This document shows, piece after piece, positions 33,501-45,031 of a stretch of 64,000 nt of DNA. This DNA comes from Methylothermaceae bacterium (lineage in GTDB: Bacteria > Pseudomonadota > Gammaproteobacteria > Methylococcales > Methylothermaceae), in contig JALSIB010000009.1 in the NCBI GenBank assembly GCA_026981855.1, positions 1-64,000 of the forward strand. The letters run 5' to 3'. The position numbers and the translations under genes are program-made. The stretch's first letter is position 1, and each line of letters opens with the position of its first letter. The notes below the pieces were generated by a model. The model did not search any database, was not told the origin of the DNA, and saw nothing but the letters and a program-made list of their open reading frames with translations.

Positions 33501-33817
33501 TTGCGACCCGGGGAACCGCAGAAGCGCTGAAACAGGCGGGAATCGTCTGCCAGACGGTCAACAAGGTCGGGCAGGGGCGGCCTCATATCGTCGATCTGAT
33601 CAAAAACGGCGAGATCCAATTGATCATCAATACCACCGAAGGCAAGAAGGCCATCGCCGATTCCTTCCTCATCCGGCGGGAGGCCCTGCAGCATCAGGTG
33701 ACTTACACCACCACCCTTGCGGGTGCCCACGCCATTTGTCTGGCGCTGGAGGCGCTCGATACGGGAAGGGTCTATTGTTTGCAGGATCTGCACGAACAAC
33801 TGGAGGAAAACCTATGA
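30590..33817 (+). CDS. carB: Carbamoyl-phosphate synthase large subunit
   Basis: A 1075-residue enzyme with two ATP-grasp halves and a C-terminal MGS-like allosteric domain. The first half begins [20 protein letters not shown], with [16 protein letters not shown] near residue 169. The second begins [20 protein letters not shown] near 562, with [16 protein letters not shown] near 715. The C-terminal part (about 940-1075) has [16 protein letters not shown], the region that senses UMP and ornithine in E. coli. It is full length and overlaps greA by four bases (ATGA). Confidence 0.98.
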   Translation: MPKRNDIQSILLLGAGPIVIGQACEFDYSGTQACKALREEGYQVILVNSNPATIMTDPETADRIYIEPVDWQTVARIIEKERPDALLPTMGGQTALNCALDLDREGVLERFGVELIGARKEAIEMGEDRDLFRQAMARIGLDMPRSGIAHSMEEALEVLEEIGFPAIIRPSYTLGGTGGGIAYNREEFVEICEHGLELSPAGELLIDESILGWKEFEMEVVRDAKDNCIIVCSIENLDPMGVHTGDSITVAPAQTLTDKEYQIMRDASLAVLREIGVDTGGSNVQFAVNPEDGRLVVIEMNPRVSRSSALASKATGFPIAKVAAKLAVGYTLDELRNEITGGLIPASFEPSIDYVVTKVPRFAFEKFPNADDRLTTQMKAVGEVMAIGRTFQESLQKALRGLEVGVDGLCEKLDPNAEDARDRLVQELRSPGAERIWFVADAFRCGMTLEEVHDHSRIDPWFLAQIEAIVEAEDGLRSRTLATLKADELRRLKRMGFADSRLATLLDSSEAEVRAARQKQGIRPVYKRIDSCAAEFSSSTAYMYSTYEEECEAGPSDRRKIMILGGGPNRIGQGIEFDYCCVHAAFALKDDGFETIMVNCNPETVSTDFDTADRLYFEPLTLEDVMEIIDLEKPEGVIVQYGGQTPLKLARDLEAYGAPVIGTSPDSIDLAEDRERFQKLVERLNLKQPDNRTARSQEEAVLAARELGYPLVVRPSYVLGGRAMEIVFNEEELRRYMVEAVNVSNQSPVLLDSFLDDAVEVDVDAVSDGETVWIGGIMEHIEQAGIHSGDSACSIPPYELSPALQARLKEQVRSLGEALGVVGLMNTQFAIKGDDIYILEVNPRASRTVPYVSKAIGLPLAKVAARCMAGRTLTEQGVSAERVPPYYAVKEAVFPFIKFPGVDPLLGPEMKSTGEVMGVGLTFGEAYAKAQQAASSRLQKGGKVLMSVRDRDKARLIPVARSLLEKGFELIATRGTAEALKQAGIVCQTVNKVGQGRPHIVDLIKNGEIQLIINTTEGKKAIADSFLIRREALQHQVTYTTTLAGAHAICLALEALDTGRVYCLQDLHEQLEENL

Positions 33818-34290
33818 ACAAAGTGCCATTGACGGTCAAGGGTGCGGAGAAACTGAAGCGCGAATTGCAGCAGCTCAAATCCGTGGCCCGCCCCAAAGTG
33901 ATCCAGGCGATCGCCGAGGCCAGGGCGCACGGGGATTTGAAGGAAAACGCAGAATATCACGCAGCCCGCGAGCAACAGAGCTTCATCGAAGGGCGGATCA
34001 AGGAGATCGAATCCAAACTGGCCAATGCCCAGATCATCGACGTCACCCAGGTGAAGGCCGATGGGAAGGTGGTCTTCGGCGCCACCGTGGAGCTGGAGGA
34101 TCTGGACAGTGGTGAAACCGTCACCTATCAGATTGTCGGGGACGACGAGGCCGATATCAAGCTCGGTCTGATTTCCATTTCCTCCCCGATCGCGCGGGCG
34201 CTGATCGGCAAGGAGGTCGAGGACGTGGTGGAGGTCAAGACTCCCAAGGGCATCCGGGAGTACGAAGTCCTGGCCATCCGCTACGAATAG
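33814..34290 (+). CDS. greA: Transcription elongation factor GreA
   Basis: A 158-residue factor that rescues backtracked RNA polymerase by promoting transcript cleavage. The N-terminal coiled coil has [17 protein letters not shown] and the acidic tip [20 protein letters not shown] near residue 36-55. The C-terminal globular part has [25 protein letters not shown] lies before the ATG, which overlaps the carB stop. carA-carB-greA is a common gammaproteobacterial order. Confidence 0.98.
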   Translation: MNKVPLTVKGAEKLKRELQQLKSVARPKVIQAIAEARAHGDLKENAEYHAAREQQSFIEGRIKEIESKLANAQIIDVTQVKADGKVVFGATVELEDLDSGETVTYQIVGDDEADIKLGLISISSPIARALIGKEVEDVVEVKTPKGIREYEVLAIRYE

Positions 34291-34416
34291 GCAGATTTCC
34301 CGCCGCCTGAGTCAAAACGTTCATAATACTCCTCCCCCCTGCTTGCTGTCGTCCGGCATGGCTGCTCATGGCGATCACCCGTCAGCCGGTGAAATCCATG
34401 TGGAGCCTTGCCTTGA

Positions 34417-34439
34417 CCGTGGCGCTTCCGGCGCCACGG
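34417..34439. repeat. Hairpin between greA and yhbY
   Basis: CCGTGGCGC pairs exactly with GCGCCACGG across the loop TTCCG. It lies in the 154-base gap between the convergent greA and yhbY genes. No T-run follows on either strand; it may help end or protect the two transcripts. Confidence 0.6.
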
Positions 34440-34444
34440 CGGGT

Positions 34445-34717
34445 TCACGGATTTTCCGGCCGCTTGCGGTACAAGGTGGCCACGTGGCCCAGCAGCTGGA
34501 TCGGCTCTGCGTGCAGCCGGTCGCAGATCTGCTGTATCATGGTTTTCCTTTCCTGGCGGCCTTCCGCGTTGATTCTGACCTTGATCAATTCATGATGCGC
34601 GAGGGCGATGTCGATTTCCGCCAGGACGGCTTCCGTGAGCCCCAGTTGCCCGGTGATGACGACGGGTTTGAGAGGGTGTGCGCGGGCCCTGAGATGTTTT
34701 TTTGTCGAGGCATCCAT
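34445..34717 (-). CDS. yhbY: Ribosome assembly RNA-binding protein YhbY
   Basis: A 90-residue CRM-domain protein that binds pre-50S ribosomal particles. The signature is the KPVVITGQLGLTEAVLAEID region (about residues 17-36) with GRQERKTMIQQICDRLHAEP and LGHVATLYRKRPENP at the end. It is divergent from rlmE, as in E. coli, so ribosome-assembly functions face each other across one control region. Confidence 0.95.
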   Translation of the reverse strand: MDASTKKHLRARAHPLKPVVITGQLGLTEAVLAEIDIALAHHELIKVRINAEGRQERKTMIQQICDRLHAEPIQLLGHVATLYRKRPENP

Positions 34718-34734
34718 TCTTGGAATGAGATTTC

Positions 34735-34762
34735 TTGAAATGGAAGGGGCTTTCAGTATATC
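34735..34762 (+). promoter_or_regulatory. Predicted promoter for rlmE-ftsH
   Basis: TTGAAA at 34735-34740 and TATATC at 34757-34762 are 16 bases apart, in the gap before rlmE. E. coli rlmE-ftsH is under heat-shock control; the -10 here does not match the sigma-32 consensus, so a housekeeping promoter is the better reading. Confidence 0.4.
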
Positions 34763-34824
34763 GGAAAAGGAACAACGGATGGATACATTGGGTCCAAGGT
34801 TGAGTAAAATGCTAGGGATTGACG

Positions 34825-35445
34825 ATGGCGAGAAGCCGTAGCAGCAGTCGTTGGCTGGCTGAGCATTTCAAGGATGATTATGTCCAGCAAGCCCGGCAAT
34901 TGGGATATCGTTCACGCGCGGTCTTCAAGCTGGAAGAGATCCAGCGCCGCGATCGTATCTTGCGCCCGGGTATGACGGTGCTCGATCTGGGGGCGGCTCC
35001 CGGTGGCTGGTCCCAGCTGGCCAGCGAGCGGGTGCAGCCGGGTGGAAAGGTGATCGCCGTGGACATCCTGCCAATGGACCCTTTGGCGGGGGTGAACTTT
35101 CTGCAGGGGGATTTCACCACGGAAGAGACCTGGCGGCGATTGCAGGCATTGATTGGAAATGAGCCGGTGGACTTGGTATTGTCCGATATGGCGCCTAATA
35201 TGAGTGGCAATAGAAGCGTCGATCAGCCCCGCGCCATGTATCTTGCGGAGCTGGCCCTCGACGCCGCCGAGCAGGTGTTGGTCGGGAACGGCTGTTTTCT
35301 GACGAAACTTTTTCAGGGGGAGGGGTTCGAACCCTTTCAGAAAAGGTTGCGCCAGCGCTTCGACCGGGTGGTGATCCGCAAGCCCAAGGCGTCGCGGGCC
35401 CGGAGTCGGGAAGTCTATGCCCTGGCGCTGGGGTTCAAGTCATAA
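34825..35445 (+). CDS. rlmE: 23S rRNA (uridine-2'-O) methyltransferase RlmE
   Basis: A 206-residue SAM-dependent methyltransferase (FtsJ/RrmJ) acting on U2552 of 23S rRNA. The SAM loop is [19 protein letters not shown] (about residues 52-70). The catalytic K-D-K-E set fits [28 protein letters not shown] and [10 protein letters not shown] start at ATG 34825 ([19 protein letters not shown]), seven bases after AGGG; the TTG at 34819 is less likely. ftsH follows 100 bases on. Confidence 0.97.
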   Translation: MARSRSSSRWLAEHFKDDYVQQARQLGYRSRAVFKLEEIQRRDRILRPGMTVLDLGAAPGGWSQLASERVQPGGKVIAVDILPMDPLAGVNFLQGDFTTEETWRRLQALIGNEPVDLVLSDMAPNMSGNRSVDQPRAMYLAELALDAAEQVLVGNGCFLTKLFQGEGFEPFQKRLRQRFDRVVIRKPKASRARSREVYALALGFKS

Positions 35446-35544
35446 CGTTTTTTGGCCTGCGCATTTCGTGCAGGTGTAACTCGATGGCAATACAGAGGAA
35501 GTGTTGTCGGATTAAAGACTGGAAGGAGCCGGTTGGGAGAGTAC

Positions 35545-37494
35545 ATGAGTAATATGGTGAAAAACATACTCCTTTGGGTAGTGATCGCTGCGGTGCTGAT
35601 GTCTGTGTTCAATAATTTTGGCGCACAGAAATCGGCCGGTTCATCGTTGTCCTACACCCAGTTCATTTCCGCCGTCCATGGCGGTCAGGTGAAGGCGGTG
35701 ACCATCGATGGCAATGCGATCAAGGGAGTGACGACGGGGGGGCAGAAGTTCGTGACCTACAGCCCCAACGATCCACATCTGGTGGACGATTTGCTGGAAA
35801 ACAACGTCGAGATCAAGGCGCAGCCGCCCAAGGAGCATTCTCTGCTGATGCAGATCTTCATCTCCTGGTTCCCGATGTTGCTGCTCATCGGTGTGTGGAT
35901 TTTCTTCATGCGCCAGATGCAAGGTGGCGGAGCCGGTGGCCGGGGCGCGATGAATTTCGGCAAAAGCAAGGCCCGGTTGATGGAAGAAGACAAGATCAAG
36001 GTCACTTTCAAGGACGTGGCCGGCTGTGAGGAGGCCATCGAGGAGGTCAAAGAGGTGGTCGACTTCCTGAAGGATCCGAGCAAGTTCCAGAAGCTCGGCG
36101 GGAAGATTCCCCGCGGCATCTTGATGGTGGGGCCTCCCGGAACGGGTAAGACCTTGATCGCCCGCGCCATCGCCGGCGAGGCCAAGGTGCCCTTCTTCAC
36201 CATCTCCGGTTCGGATTTCGTGGAGATGTTCGTGGGGGTCGGCGCCTCGCGGGTGCGTGACATGTTCGAACAGGCCAAGAAGCATGCGCCGTGCATCGTC
36301 TTCATCGACGAGATCGACGCGGTCGGACGCCATCGCGGGGCCGGCCTGGGCGGTGGTCACGACGAACGCGAGCAAACCCTCAATCAGCTCCTGGTGGAGA
36401 TGGACGGATTCGAAGGCAACGAAGGGGTCATCGTCATCGCCGCCACCAACCGGCCCGACGTGCTCGATCCCGCCTTGCTGCGTCCGGGGCGTTTCGACCG
36501 CCAGGTGACGGTGGGGCTGCCCGATATCCGTGGCCGGGAGCAGATCCTCAAGGTGCATCTGCGCAAGGTTCCGACCACCGACGACGTGGATCCCAAGGTG
36601 ATCGCCAGGGGGACGCCCGGTTTCTCCGGCGCCGATCTGGCCAACCTGGTGAACGAGGCGTCCCTCTTCGCCGCACGCGCCAACAAGAAACTGGTCAGCA
36701 TGGCCGATCTCGACAAGGCCAAGGACAAGATCCTGATGGGCGCCGAACGCCGCTCCATGGTGATGAGCGAGGAGGAGAAACGCATGACCGCTTATCACGA
36801 GGCGGGTCACGCCATCGTCGGCCTGACGGTGCCGGAACACGATCCTGTCTACAAGGTCAGCATCATGCCGCGAGGCCGGGCGCTGGGCATCACCATGTTC
36901 CTGCCGGAAAGAGACCAGTACAGCGCCTCCAAGCGCAAGCTGGAAAGCCAGATCTCCAGCCTGTTCGGCGGCCGTATCGCCGAGGCGTTGATCTTCGGTA
37001 ACGACGCCATCACCACCGGCGCTTCCAATGATATCGAGCGGGCGACCGATATCGCTCGCAGCATGGTGACCAAGTGGGGGTTGTCGGAGCGGATGGGTCC
37101 CCTGGCCTATGCCGAGGATGAGGGCGAAGTGTTTCTGGGACGTTCGATCACCCAGCACAAGCACATGTCCGAGGCGACCGCCAAGATGATCGACGAGGAG
37201 ATCCGGGTGCTCATCGACCGTAACTATGACCGGGCCGAGCGGATCCTGAAAGAGCATATGGATCAGCTCCACAAAATGGCCGAAGCCTTGGTCAAGTACG
37301 AAACCATCGACCGGAATCAGATCGATGCCATTATGGAAGGCAGGACGCCCCCGCCTCCCAAGGACTGGGAAGACACGCCGCCTACCGAAGGCAAGGGAGC
37401 CGGTGAGGAGGAAGAGGGTAAGCAAGAAACACCCGCTACAGCCTCGCCGGGTGTCAGTCCGCTGGGCGGGCCGGCAGGGCAACATTACGAGTGA
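35545..37494 (+). CDS. ftsH: ATP-dependent zinc metalloprotease FtsH
   Basis: A 649-residue membrane AAA+ protease. Two N-terminal membrane helices flank a periplasmic domain (about residues 5-25 and 105-125). The AAA module has [18 protein letters not shown] near 195, [20 protein letters not shown] near 255 and the [16 protein letters not shown] near 315. The zinc site is HEAGHAIVG near 417. The C-terminal tail is low-complexity, rich in Pro, Glu and Gly. GGGAGA lies five bases before the ATG at 35545; the longer frame from 35452 is not supported. A strong terminator follows. Confidence 0.98.
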   Translation: MSNMVKNILLWVVIAAVLMSVFNNFGAQKSAGSSLSYTQFISAVHGGQVKAVTIDGNAIKGVTTGGQKFVTYSPNDPHLVDDLLENNVEIKAQPPKEHSLLMQIFISWFPMLLLIGVWIFFMRQMQGGGAGGRGAMNFGKSKARLMEEDKIKVTFKDVAGCEEAIEEVKEVVDFLKDPSKFQKLGGKIPRGILMVGPPGTGKTLIARAIAGEAKVPFFTISGSDFVEMFVGVGASRVRDMFEQAKKHAPCIVFIDEIDAVGRHRGAGLGGGHDEREQTLNQLLVEMDGFEGNEGVIVIAATNRPDVLDPALLRPGRFDRQVTVGLPDIRGREQILKVHLRKVPTTDDVDPKVIARGTPGFSGADLANLVNEASLFAARANKKLVSMADLDKAKDKILMGAERRSMVMSEEEKRMTAYHEAGHAIVGLTVPEHDPVYKVSIMPRGRALGITMFLPERDQYSASKRKLESQISSLFGGRIAEALIFGNDAITTGASNDIERATDIARSMVTKWGLSERMGPLAYAEDEGEVFLGRSITQHKHMSEATAKMIDEEIRVLIDRNYDRAERILKEHMDQLHKMAEALVKYETIDRNQIDAIMEGRTPPPPKDWEDTPPTEGKGAGEEEEGKQETPATASPGVSPLGGPAGQHYE

Positions 37495-37505
37495 CGGGAT
37501 GATGG

Positions 37506-37543
37506 AAAAACCCCGCGCTTCTTCCAGGGGCGCGGGGTTTTTT
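37506..37543 (+). terminator. Rho-independent terminator after ftsH
   Basis: AAAACCCCGCGC pairs exactly with GCGCGGGGTTTT across an 11-base loop and runs into six T in total. It separates ftsH from glmM. Confidence 0.95.
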
Positions 37544-37569
37544 ATGGGAAAGTGCGAATCCGGGATCGC

Positions 37570-37598
37570 TTAAGAAAAAATGGCCGATGACCTATACT
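37570..37598 (+). promoter_or_regulatory. Predicted promoter for glmM
   Basis: TTAAGA at 37570-37575 and TATACT at 37593-37598 have a 17-base spacer, 34 bases before the glmM ATG and just after the ftsH terminator. Confidence 0.65.
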
Positions 37599-37631
37599 GA
37601 AGGCCATACGAAAGAATATGGAGAGTCTGGC

Positions 37632-38972
37632 ATGGCAACAAGATATTTCGGTACGGACGGCATTCGCGGCAAGGTGGGCGAGTTTCCCATCACTCCCGAT
37701 TTCGTTCTCAAGCTCGGATGGGCCGCGGGCCAGGTGTTTCGGGACCAGGGCCCGGCCCATGTGTTGGTGGGCAAGGACACCCGGATCTCGGGTTACATGT
37801 TCGAGTCCTCGCTGGAGGCAGGGCTGTCGGCGGCCGGGGTGGATACCCAGTTACTGGGTCCGATGCCGACCCCAGGCATTGCCTACCTGACGAGAACCCT
37901 GCGGGCCAAGGCGGGCATTGTCATCAGCGCTTCGCACAACCCTTACCCGGACAATGGCATCAAGTTCTTTTCCGCGGAGGGAAAAAAACTACCGGACGAA
38001 ACGGAAGCGGCGATCGAGGCGATGCTGGATCGGCCGATGACGACCGAACCCTCCGACAGGCTCGGCAGAGCGGTGCGAATCGACGACGCCAGGGGCCGCT
38101 ATATCGAATTTTGCAAAAGCACCGTTCCCGCTCGCATGGATCTCAACGGCTTGTCCATCGTTCTCGATTGCGCCCATGGCGCGACTTATCACATAGCGCC
38201 CCATGTGTTCAGCGAGGTGGGCGCCACCGTGGCCGCCATCGGCGTGGACCCTGACGGACTGAACATCAATGAGGGCTGTGGTTCCACCAAGCCCGAAGCC
38301 TTGCAGCGGGAGGTCGTTTCCAGGCGGGCGGATCTCGGCATCGCATTCGATGGCGATGGCGACCGGGTGATCATGGTGGATCATACCGGCGCTTTGGTGG
38401 ACGGCGACGAGTTGCTCTATATCATCGCCAGCTCGAGACAGGGGGCGGACAAGCTGCAAGGGCCGGTGGTGGGTACCCTGATGACCAACCTGGGGCTCGA
38501 ACACGCCCTGGCCGGGCTTGGGGTGGAGCTGAAGCGCGCCCAGGTCGGGGACCGCTACGTCATGGAGTTGCTGGAATCGTGCAATGGCATTTTAGGGGGG
38601 GAGAATTCGGGACACATCATCTGCCTGGACAGAACCACCACCGGCGATGCGATTGTCGCGGCGCTCCAGGTGCTGGCGGAAATGTGGCGCAGCGGCAAAT
38701 CCCTCCATGAGCTCAGACAGGGGATGGAGAAATATCCCCAGGTGCTCCACAATGTGCGGGTGAGAGAAAAGCCCCGCAGCCTCGACGAGATCGAGCCCCT
38801 GTCCCGGGCCAGAAAGAAGATCGAAGGCAAGCTCAATGGCAGCGGCAGAGTCCTGTTGCGCCCGTCGGGAACCGAGCCGGTGATCCGGGTGATGATCGAA
38901 GGTCAGGACGAGGCGCTCATCAATCAATTGGCGCAGGAGCTGGCGGAAGCCGTTCAGCATGCGCTGAGTTGA
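37632..38972 (+). CDS. glmM: Phosphoglucosamine mutase
   Basis: A 446-residue phosphohexomutase that converts glucosamine 6-phosphate to glucosamine 1-phosphate for UDP-GlcNAc synthesis. The start [20 protein letters not shown] is canonical. The phosphoserine loop is [20 protein letters not shown] near residue 100, the metal loop [12 protein letters not shown] near 240 and the sugar loop [12 protein letters not shown] near 325. In E. coli folP lies between ftsH and glmM; here it is missing and glmM has its own promoter. Confidence 0.98.
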   Translation: MATRYFGTDGIRGKVGEFPITPDFVLKLGWAAGQVFRDQGPAHVLVGKDTRISGYMFESSLEAGLSAAGVDTQLLGPMPTPGIAYLTRTLRAKAGIVISASHNPYPDNGIKFFSAEGKKLPDETEAAIEAMLDRPMTTEPSDRLGRAVRIDDARGRYIEFCKSTVPARMDLNGLSIVLDCAHGATYHIAPHVFSEVGATVAAIGVDPDGLNINEGCGSTKPEALQREVVSRRADLGIAFDGDGDRVIMVDHTGALVDGDELLYIIASSRQGADKLQGPVVGTLMTNLGLEHALAGLGVELKRAQVGDRYVMELLESCNGILGGENSGHIICLDRTTTGDAIVAALQVLAEMWRSGKSLHELRQGMEKYPQVLHNVRVREKPRSLDEIEPLSRARKKIEGKLNGSGRVLLRPSGTEPVIRVMIEGQDEALINQLAQELAEAVQHALS

Positions 38973-39019
38973 CACCCCCTGCTTTAGGCCAAAGGCCGCT
39001 TGGCCCTTGACGATAAAAC

Positions 39020-39043
39020 ACGGTTTAAGTTAACTTAAACCGT
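39020..39043. promoter_or_regulatory. Perfect 24-base palindrome before ilvB
   Basis: ACGGTTTAAGTT is followed directly by its exact reverse complement, with TTTATTT after it. Two readings compete. As RNA it is a ten-pair stem with a TTAA loop and a T-rich tail, so it may be the glmM terminator (47 bases after its stop). As DNA it overlaps the spacer and -10 area of a TTGACG box at 39007-39012, so it may be an operator for ilvB. A GGCCAA/TTGGCC hairpin lies just upstream at about 38987-39005. Confidence 0.75.
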
Positions 39044-39081
39044 TTATTTAGCTGAACGCAGATGTATCGCAGGGGTGATCA

Positions 39082-40811
39082 GTGGAGCTGAGTGGCGCGG
39101 AGATCGTGGTCCAGGCCCTGAAGGACGAAGGGGTCGAATTTATTTTTGGCTATCCGGGGGGCGCCGTCTTGCACATCTACGACGCCTTGTTTGGACAAGA
39201 GGATGTCAAACACGTGCTGGTGCGTCATGAGCAGGGGGCGACCCATATGGCCGACGGCTACGCCAGGGCAACCGGACGGCCCGGGGTGGTGCTGGCGACC
39301 TCCGGTCCCGGGGCGACCAATCTGGTGACCGGAATCGCGACCGCTTATATGGATTCCATTCCTCTGGTGGTGATCACCGGCCAGGTTCCCACGCCGGTGA
39401 TCGGCAGCGATGCGTTTCAGGAATGCGACACGGTGGGGATCACCCGTCCCTGCGTCAAGCACAACTACCTGGTGAAGGATCGCAGGAAACTCGCAGAAAC
39501 CATCAAGAAAGCCTTCTACATCGCTTCCACGGGGCGCCCGGGGCCCGTTCTGGTGGACATCCCCAAGGATATCACCGACCCCAATATCAAGGTTCCCTAT
39601 CACTACCCGCAGTCCGTTTCCCTGCGTTCGTACAAGCCCAAGGTCAAGGGGAACCCCAGGCAGATCAGGAAAGCCGCGGATCTGATCGCTTCCGCCAGGA
39701 AGCCGATGATCTATTCCGGCGGCGGGGTGGTGTTGGGCGAGGCCGCCAGTGAGCTGACTGAATTGACCCGGTGGTTGAACTTCCCCATCACCAATACCCT
39801 GATGGGCCTGGGCGCGTACCCGGGGAGCGACCGCCAGTTCCTCGGCATGCTGGGGATGCACGGCACCTACGAGGCCAATATGGCGATGCACGAGTGTGAT
39901 GTGCTGATCGCCATCGGGGCCCGCTTCGACGACCGGGTGACGGGAAAACTGGATGAGTTCTGCCCCTATGCCAAAGTTATCCATATCGACGTCGATCCCG
40001 CCTCCATCGCCAAGAACGTGCCGGTGGACGTGCCGATCGTGGGGCAGGTGAAGCCGGTGTTGTCGGAACTGATTTCTTTGCTCAAATCGTCCGGTCATCG
40101 TCCGGATCCCGACGCCCTGGAGGCGTGGTGGGCGCAGATCGAGCGCTGGCGGTCGCTCGACTGTCTGCGTTATGATCGCGAAAGCGCGTTGATCAAGCCC
40201 CAATATGTGATCGAGCAGTTGTGGGAGATCACCGGCGGCAACGCCTATGTGACCTCGGATGTCGGCCAGCACCAGATGTGGGTGGCGCAATATTATCGCT
40301 TCGAAAAGCCCCGGCGCTGGATCAATTCCGGAGGGCTTGGAACGATGGGGTTCGGAATGCCGTCGGCGATTGGGGTGAAGCTGGCCCACCCGGAAGAAGA
40401 AGTGGTGTGTGTGACCGGTGAGGCCAGCATTCAGATGTGTATTCAGGAATTGTCCACCGCCCTGCAGTACAAGGCCCCGATCAAGATCGTCAACTTGAAC
40501 AATCGTTATATGGGGATGGTAAGGCAGTGGCAGGAATTCACTTATGAGAGCCGTTACTCCCATTCCTACATGGACACCATCCCGGATTTCGTCAAACTGG
40601 CGGAGGCCTATGGGCACGTGGGAATGCGGATCGAGAAACCCGAGGAGGTCAGGCCGGCGCTCGAGCAAGCCATCGCCATGAAGGACCGTTTGGTCTTTCT
40701 CGATTTCATCACCGACCGCACCGAGAACGTCTATCCCATGGTGGAAGCCGGCAAGGCGCAGCACCAGATGCGTCTCCCCCCCTGGATTTCAACCGACAGG
40801 GAGCTAGCCTG

Positions 40812-40812
<1 letters not shown>
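39082..40812 (+). CDS. ilvB: Acetolactate synthase large (catalytic) subunit
   Basis: A 576-residue thiamine-diphosphate enzyme for the first common step of valine, leucine and isoleucine synthesis. The catalytic glutamate lies in VRHEQGATHMADGYARATG near residue 48. The FAD/central domain has KPMIYSGGGVVLGEA near 200, and the ThDP-metal motif is VVCVTGEASIQMCIQELSTA near 438, where the usual GDGSF is changed to GEASI. The start codon is GTG with AGGGG upstream. It overlaps ilvH by one base (TGATG). Confidence 0.97.
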
Positions 40813-42358
<1,546 letters not shown>

Positions 42359-42396
42359 TGGCATCCGGGGGCTGTCATCAGGCGCGTATGGCATGA

Positions 42397-43146
42397 ATGA
42401 TGGCTGAAAAGCGCGCACGGCGGCGGGGCATCTATCTGTTGCCCAATTTGTTCACCACCGGGTGCCTGTTTTGCGGCTTCTACGCCATTACCGCGGCGAT
42501 GAATGGTCGTTTCGAGACCGCCGCCCTGCTCATCTTCACCGCCATGGTCATGGATGGGCTGGATGGCCGGGTGGCGCGTCTGACCCACACCCAGACCGCT
42601 TTTGGAGCTGAATACGACAGCCTTTCCGATATGGTGTCGTTTGGTCTGTCGCCGGCGCTGATCATGTATCTGTGGTCTTTGTCTGCTCTTTCCCGGCTGG
42701 GATGGTTCGCGGCTTTCGTTTATGCCGCCGCCGCCGCGTTGCGTCTGGCCCGTTTCAATACCCAGATTGGCGTCGAGGACAAGCGTTACTTTCAGGGGCT
42801 GCCCAGCCCGTCTGCGGCGGCGGTCGTGGTGGGGCTGATCTGGATGAGCGAGACCTACGGTTTGAATGGCGAGGCGATGCGCTATGTGGCGGCCGCGGTG
42901 ACGACCGTAGCAGCTCTGCTGATGGTGAGCAACATCCGCTATTACAGTTTCAAGGAAATAGATGTCCGGGGCCGGGTTCCCTTTGTGGTGATCATCGCGG
43001 TGACGCTGGTTTTTGCGGTGATCTTCACCAATCCCCAGTTGATGTTGTTCACTCTGTTTTCCGCTTATGCCGTCTCCGGCCCCTTGATGACCCTGGTGTT
43101 GTTGCAGCGTCATCGCAGCCGCAAGCGGCGCAAAACCGCTTCCTGA
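42397..43146 (+). CDS. pssA: CDP-diacylglycerol-serine O-phosphatidyltransferase
   Basis: A 249-residue membrane enzyme making phosphatidylserine. The CDP-alcohol transferase motif D-G-x2-A-R-x8-G-x3-D-x3-D is present in MDGLDGRVARLTHTQTAFG followed by AEYDSLSDM (about residues 49-76). About seven hydrophobic helices follow. The start RGIYLLPNLFTTGCLFCGFY is typical of PssA type II. With psd at 62460 it gives the route to phosphatidylethanolamine. The ilvC-pssA-leuA order is common in gamma- and betaproteobacteria. Confidence 0.95.
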   Translation: MMAEKRARRRGIYLLPNLFTTGCLFCGFYAITAAMNGRFETAALLIFTAMVMDGLDGRVARLTHTQTAFGAEYDSLSDMVSFGLSPALIMYLWSLSALSRLGWFAAFVYAAAAALRLARFNTQIGVEDKRYFQGLPSPSAAAVVVGLIWMSETYGLNGEAMRYVAAAVTTVAALLMVSNIRYYSFKEIDVRGRVPFVVIIAVTLVFAVIFTNPQLMLFTLFSAYAVSGPLMTLVLLQRHRSRKRRKTAS

Positions 43147-43190
43147 TTTTTCCCCGTCCCTGCGGGAAAGCCGGTTGGCACCGGGCAGGC

Positions 43191-43219
43191 TTGGCAAGTT
43201 TCCTTCAAGCGGGTATATT
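43191..43219 (+). promoter_or_regulatory. Predicted strong promoter for leuA
   Basis: TTGGCA at 43191-43196 and TATATT at 43214-43219 with a 17-base spacer, each one base off consensus. The expected start point is near 43226, giving a leader of about 260 bases before leuA. Confidence 0.7.
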
Positions 43220-43226
43220 TCCTTCC

Positions 43227-43486
43227 ATGGAATGGATTGTTTTGTGAAGATGAATATTGTGGCTGCCTTGTTCCCTTCGGAGTTGTTCGTATCTGTTTCG
43301 GGTCATATCGATCCCGATTGCGGGGGGGATGGCCTGTTTGTCCGGTTGAGGCGGGACGGCGGCCGGGTTGACGGGTTTTCGTGGATGGCGGGCCTGCTGC
43401 CCCGCTAGGGGGCGGTCGATTTTGAATGTGCGTCGCTTTTTTATCGTTTGATCATCCATGTAATCCCTCAACGGAGTTCCTGATTC
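43227..43486 (+). promoter_or_regulatory. leuA leader with two short frames and a terminator-like hairpin
   Basis: This stretch between pssA and leuA holds no conventional gene. It contains a six-codon frame at 43227-43247 reading M-E-W-I-V-L with Ile, Val and Leu codons in a row, starting at the predicted transcript 5' end. A second frame follows at 43250-43408 (52 residues, start MNIVAALFPSELFVSVSG, rich in Leu and Val). A short GC hairpin (GCCCC, GGGGC) lies near 43398-43412, close upstream of GATTTTG. The layout resembles an amino-acid attenuator, but neither frame has a clear ribosome site, so this is tentative. Confidence 0.35.
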
Positions 43487-45031
43487 ATGAAAGAAAAACT
43501 CGTCATTTTCGACACGACATTGCGCGACGGTGAGCAAAGCCCCGGCGCTTCCATGAACCGAGACGAGAAAGTCCGCATCGCCAAGGCATTGGAACGCCTG
43601 CGGGTGGATGTGATCGAAGCCGGCTTTCCCGCCGCCAGCCCGGGTGATTTCGAAGCGGTCCAGGCGATCGCATCGAGTGTCGAGGAAAGCGGGGTATGCG
43701 GCCTGGCCAGGGCACTGGACAGTGATATCGACCGGGCCGGGGAGGCGCTCGCCGCGGCCAGGCGCCCGCGGATTCATACTTTCATCGCCACCTCCCCCAT
43801 TCACATGCGGCACAAGTTGCGCATGGAGCCCGGGCAAGTGGTGGAGCGCGCCGTGGCGGCGGTGACCCGGGCCAGGAAATATACCGATGATGTGGAATTT
43901 TCCCCCGAGGATGCCGGCCGCAGCGAAGAGGATTTTCTTTGCCAAATCATCGAGGCGGTGATCGCGGCCGGCGCCACCACGATCAATATTCCCGATACCG
44001 TGGGATACAGTCTTCCCCACGAGTTCGGCGCCTTGATAGGGCGGTTGCGGGCGCGTATTCCCAATGCCGACAAGGCCGTATTCTCGGTGCATTGTCACAA
44101 CGATCTGGGGCTGGCGGTGGCCAATTCCCTGTCGGCGGTGCTCAACGGGGCGCGTCAGGTGGAATGCACCATCAACGGCTTGGGGGAGCGGGCGGGGAAT
44201 GCGGCGCTCGAAGAGGTGGTGATGGCGGTGCGCACCCGCCAGGACGCTTTCCCTTGCGAGACGACGGTCAACACCCGGGAGATCGTTCCCTGCTCCAAGC
44301 TGGTTTCCAGTATCACCGGCTTTCCGGTGCAGCCGAACAAGGCCATCGTGGGGGTCAATGCCTTCGCTCACGAGTCGGGGATCCATCAGGACGGGGTGCT
44401 CAAAAGCCGGGAAACCTATGAAATCATGCGGGCCGAGGATGTGGGCTGGAGCGCCAATCGGATGGTGCTCGGCAAGCATTCCGGGCGCAACGCTTTCCGT
44501 ACCCGGATGCGTGAGTTGGGGATCGAGTTCGACTCCGAAGAGGCCTTGAATGAGGTGTTTGCCCGCTTCAAGCAATTGGCGGACAAGAAGCACGAGATCT
44601 TCGATGAGGATTTGCAGGCCTTGATCACCGAGCAGACCTTCGAGGCCGAGGCGGAACGGGTCAAGCTGATTTCTCTCCATGTCTGCGCCGATACCGGCGA
44701 AATACCGAGGGCCAAGGTGGTGCTCAAAGTGGACGGTGAGGAGCAGGTGGGCGAGGCCCAGGGCAGTGGGGTCGTGGACGCGACCTTCAAGGCCATCGAG
44801 GCCCGGCTGGAGACAGGCGCCACTTTGCTCTTGTATTCGGTCAACAATATCACCACTGGGACCGATTCCCAGGGAGAGGTCACGGTGCGCCTGGAAAAGG
44901 GTGGCAGAATCGTCAACGGTCAGGGAGCCGATACCGATATCGTGATTGCTTCCGCCAAGGCTTATGTCAACGCCGTCAACAAACTCCTGAGTCCGGCTTT
45001 GCGCAAACATCCCCAGGCGGCGGACGTATAG
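43487..45031 (+). CDS. leuA: 2-isopropylmalate synthase
   Basis: A 514-residue enzyme for the first step committed to leucine. The HMGL-like barrel begins [20 protein letters not shown], with [20 protein letters not shown] near residue 203 and the [20 protein letters not shown] region near 232. The C-terminal LeuA allosteric domain (about 395-514), which binds leucine, is present, ending in [20 protein letters not shown]. The following gene starts at the last base of its stop codon. Confidence 0.97.
   Translation: MKEKLVIFDTTLRDGEQSPGASMNRDEKVRIAKALERLRVDVIEAGFPAASPGDFEAVQAIASSVEESGVCGLARALDSDIDRAGEALAAARRPRIHTFIATSPIHMRHKLRMEPGQVVERAVAAVTRARKYTDDVEFSPEDAGRSEEDFLCQIIEAVIAAGATTINIPDTVGYSLPHEFGALIGRLRARIPNADKAVFSVHCHNDLGLAVANSLSAVLNGARQVECTINGLGERAGNAALEEVVMAVRTRQDAFPCETTVNTREIVPCSKLVSSITGFPVQPNKAIVGVNAFAHESGIHQDGVLKSRETYEIMRAEDVGWSANRMVLGKHSGRNAFRTRMRELGIEFDSEEALNEVFARFKQLADKKHEIFDEDLQALITEQTFEAEAERVKLISLHVCADTGEIPRAKVVLKVDGEEQVGEAQGSGVVDATFKAIEARLETGATLLLYSVNNITTGTDSQGEVTVRLEKGGRIVNGQGADTDIVIASAKAYVNAVNKLLSPALRKHPQAADV

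Noticed and set aside
34481-34494. A second CACGTG-centred site, considered as parS
   Set aside because: Flanks are GGC and GCC rather than the TGTTN and AAACA of parS, and it is inside yhbY.
35324-35338. GGGTTCGAACCC, which looks like a tRNA T-arm
   Set aside because: It lies in frame inside rlmE (encoding G-F-E-P-F) and no acceptor stem or anticodon arm surrounds it.
35641-37485. A 614-codon open frame antisense to ftsH
   Set aside because: It is a mirror of a certain gene in high-GC DNA, has no recognisable domain and no ribosome site.
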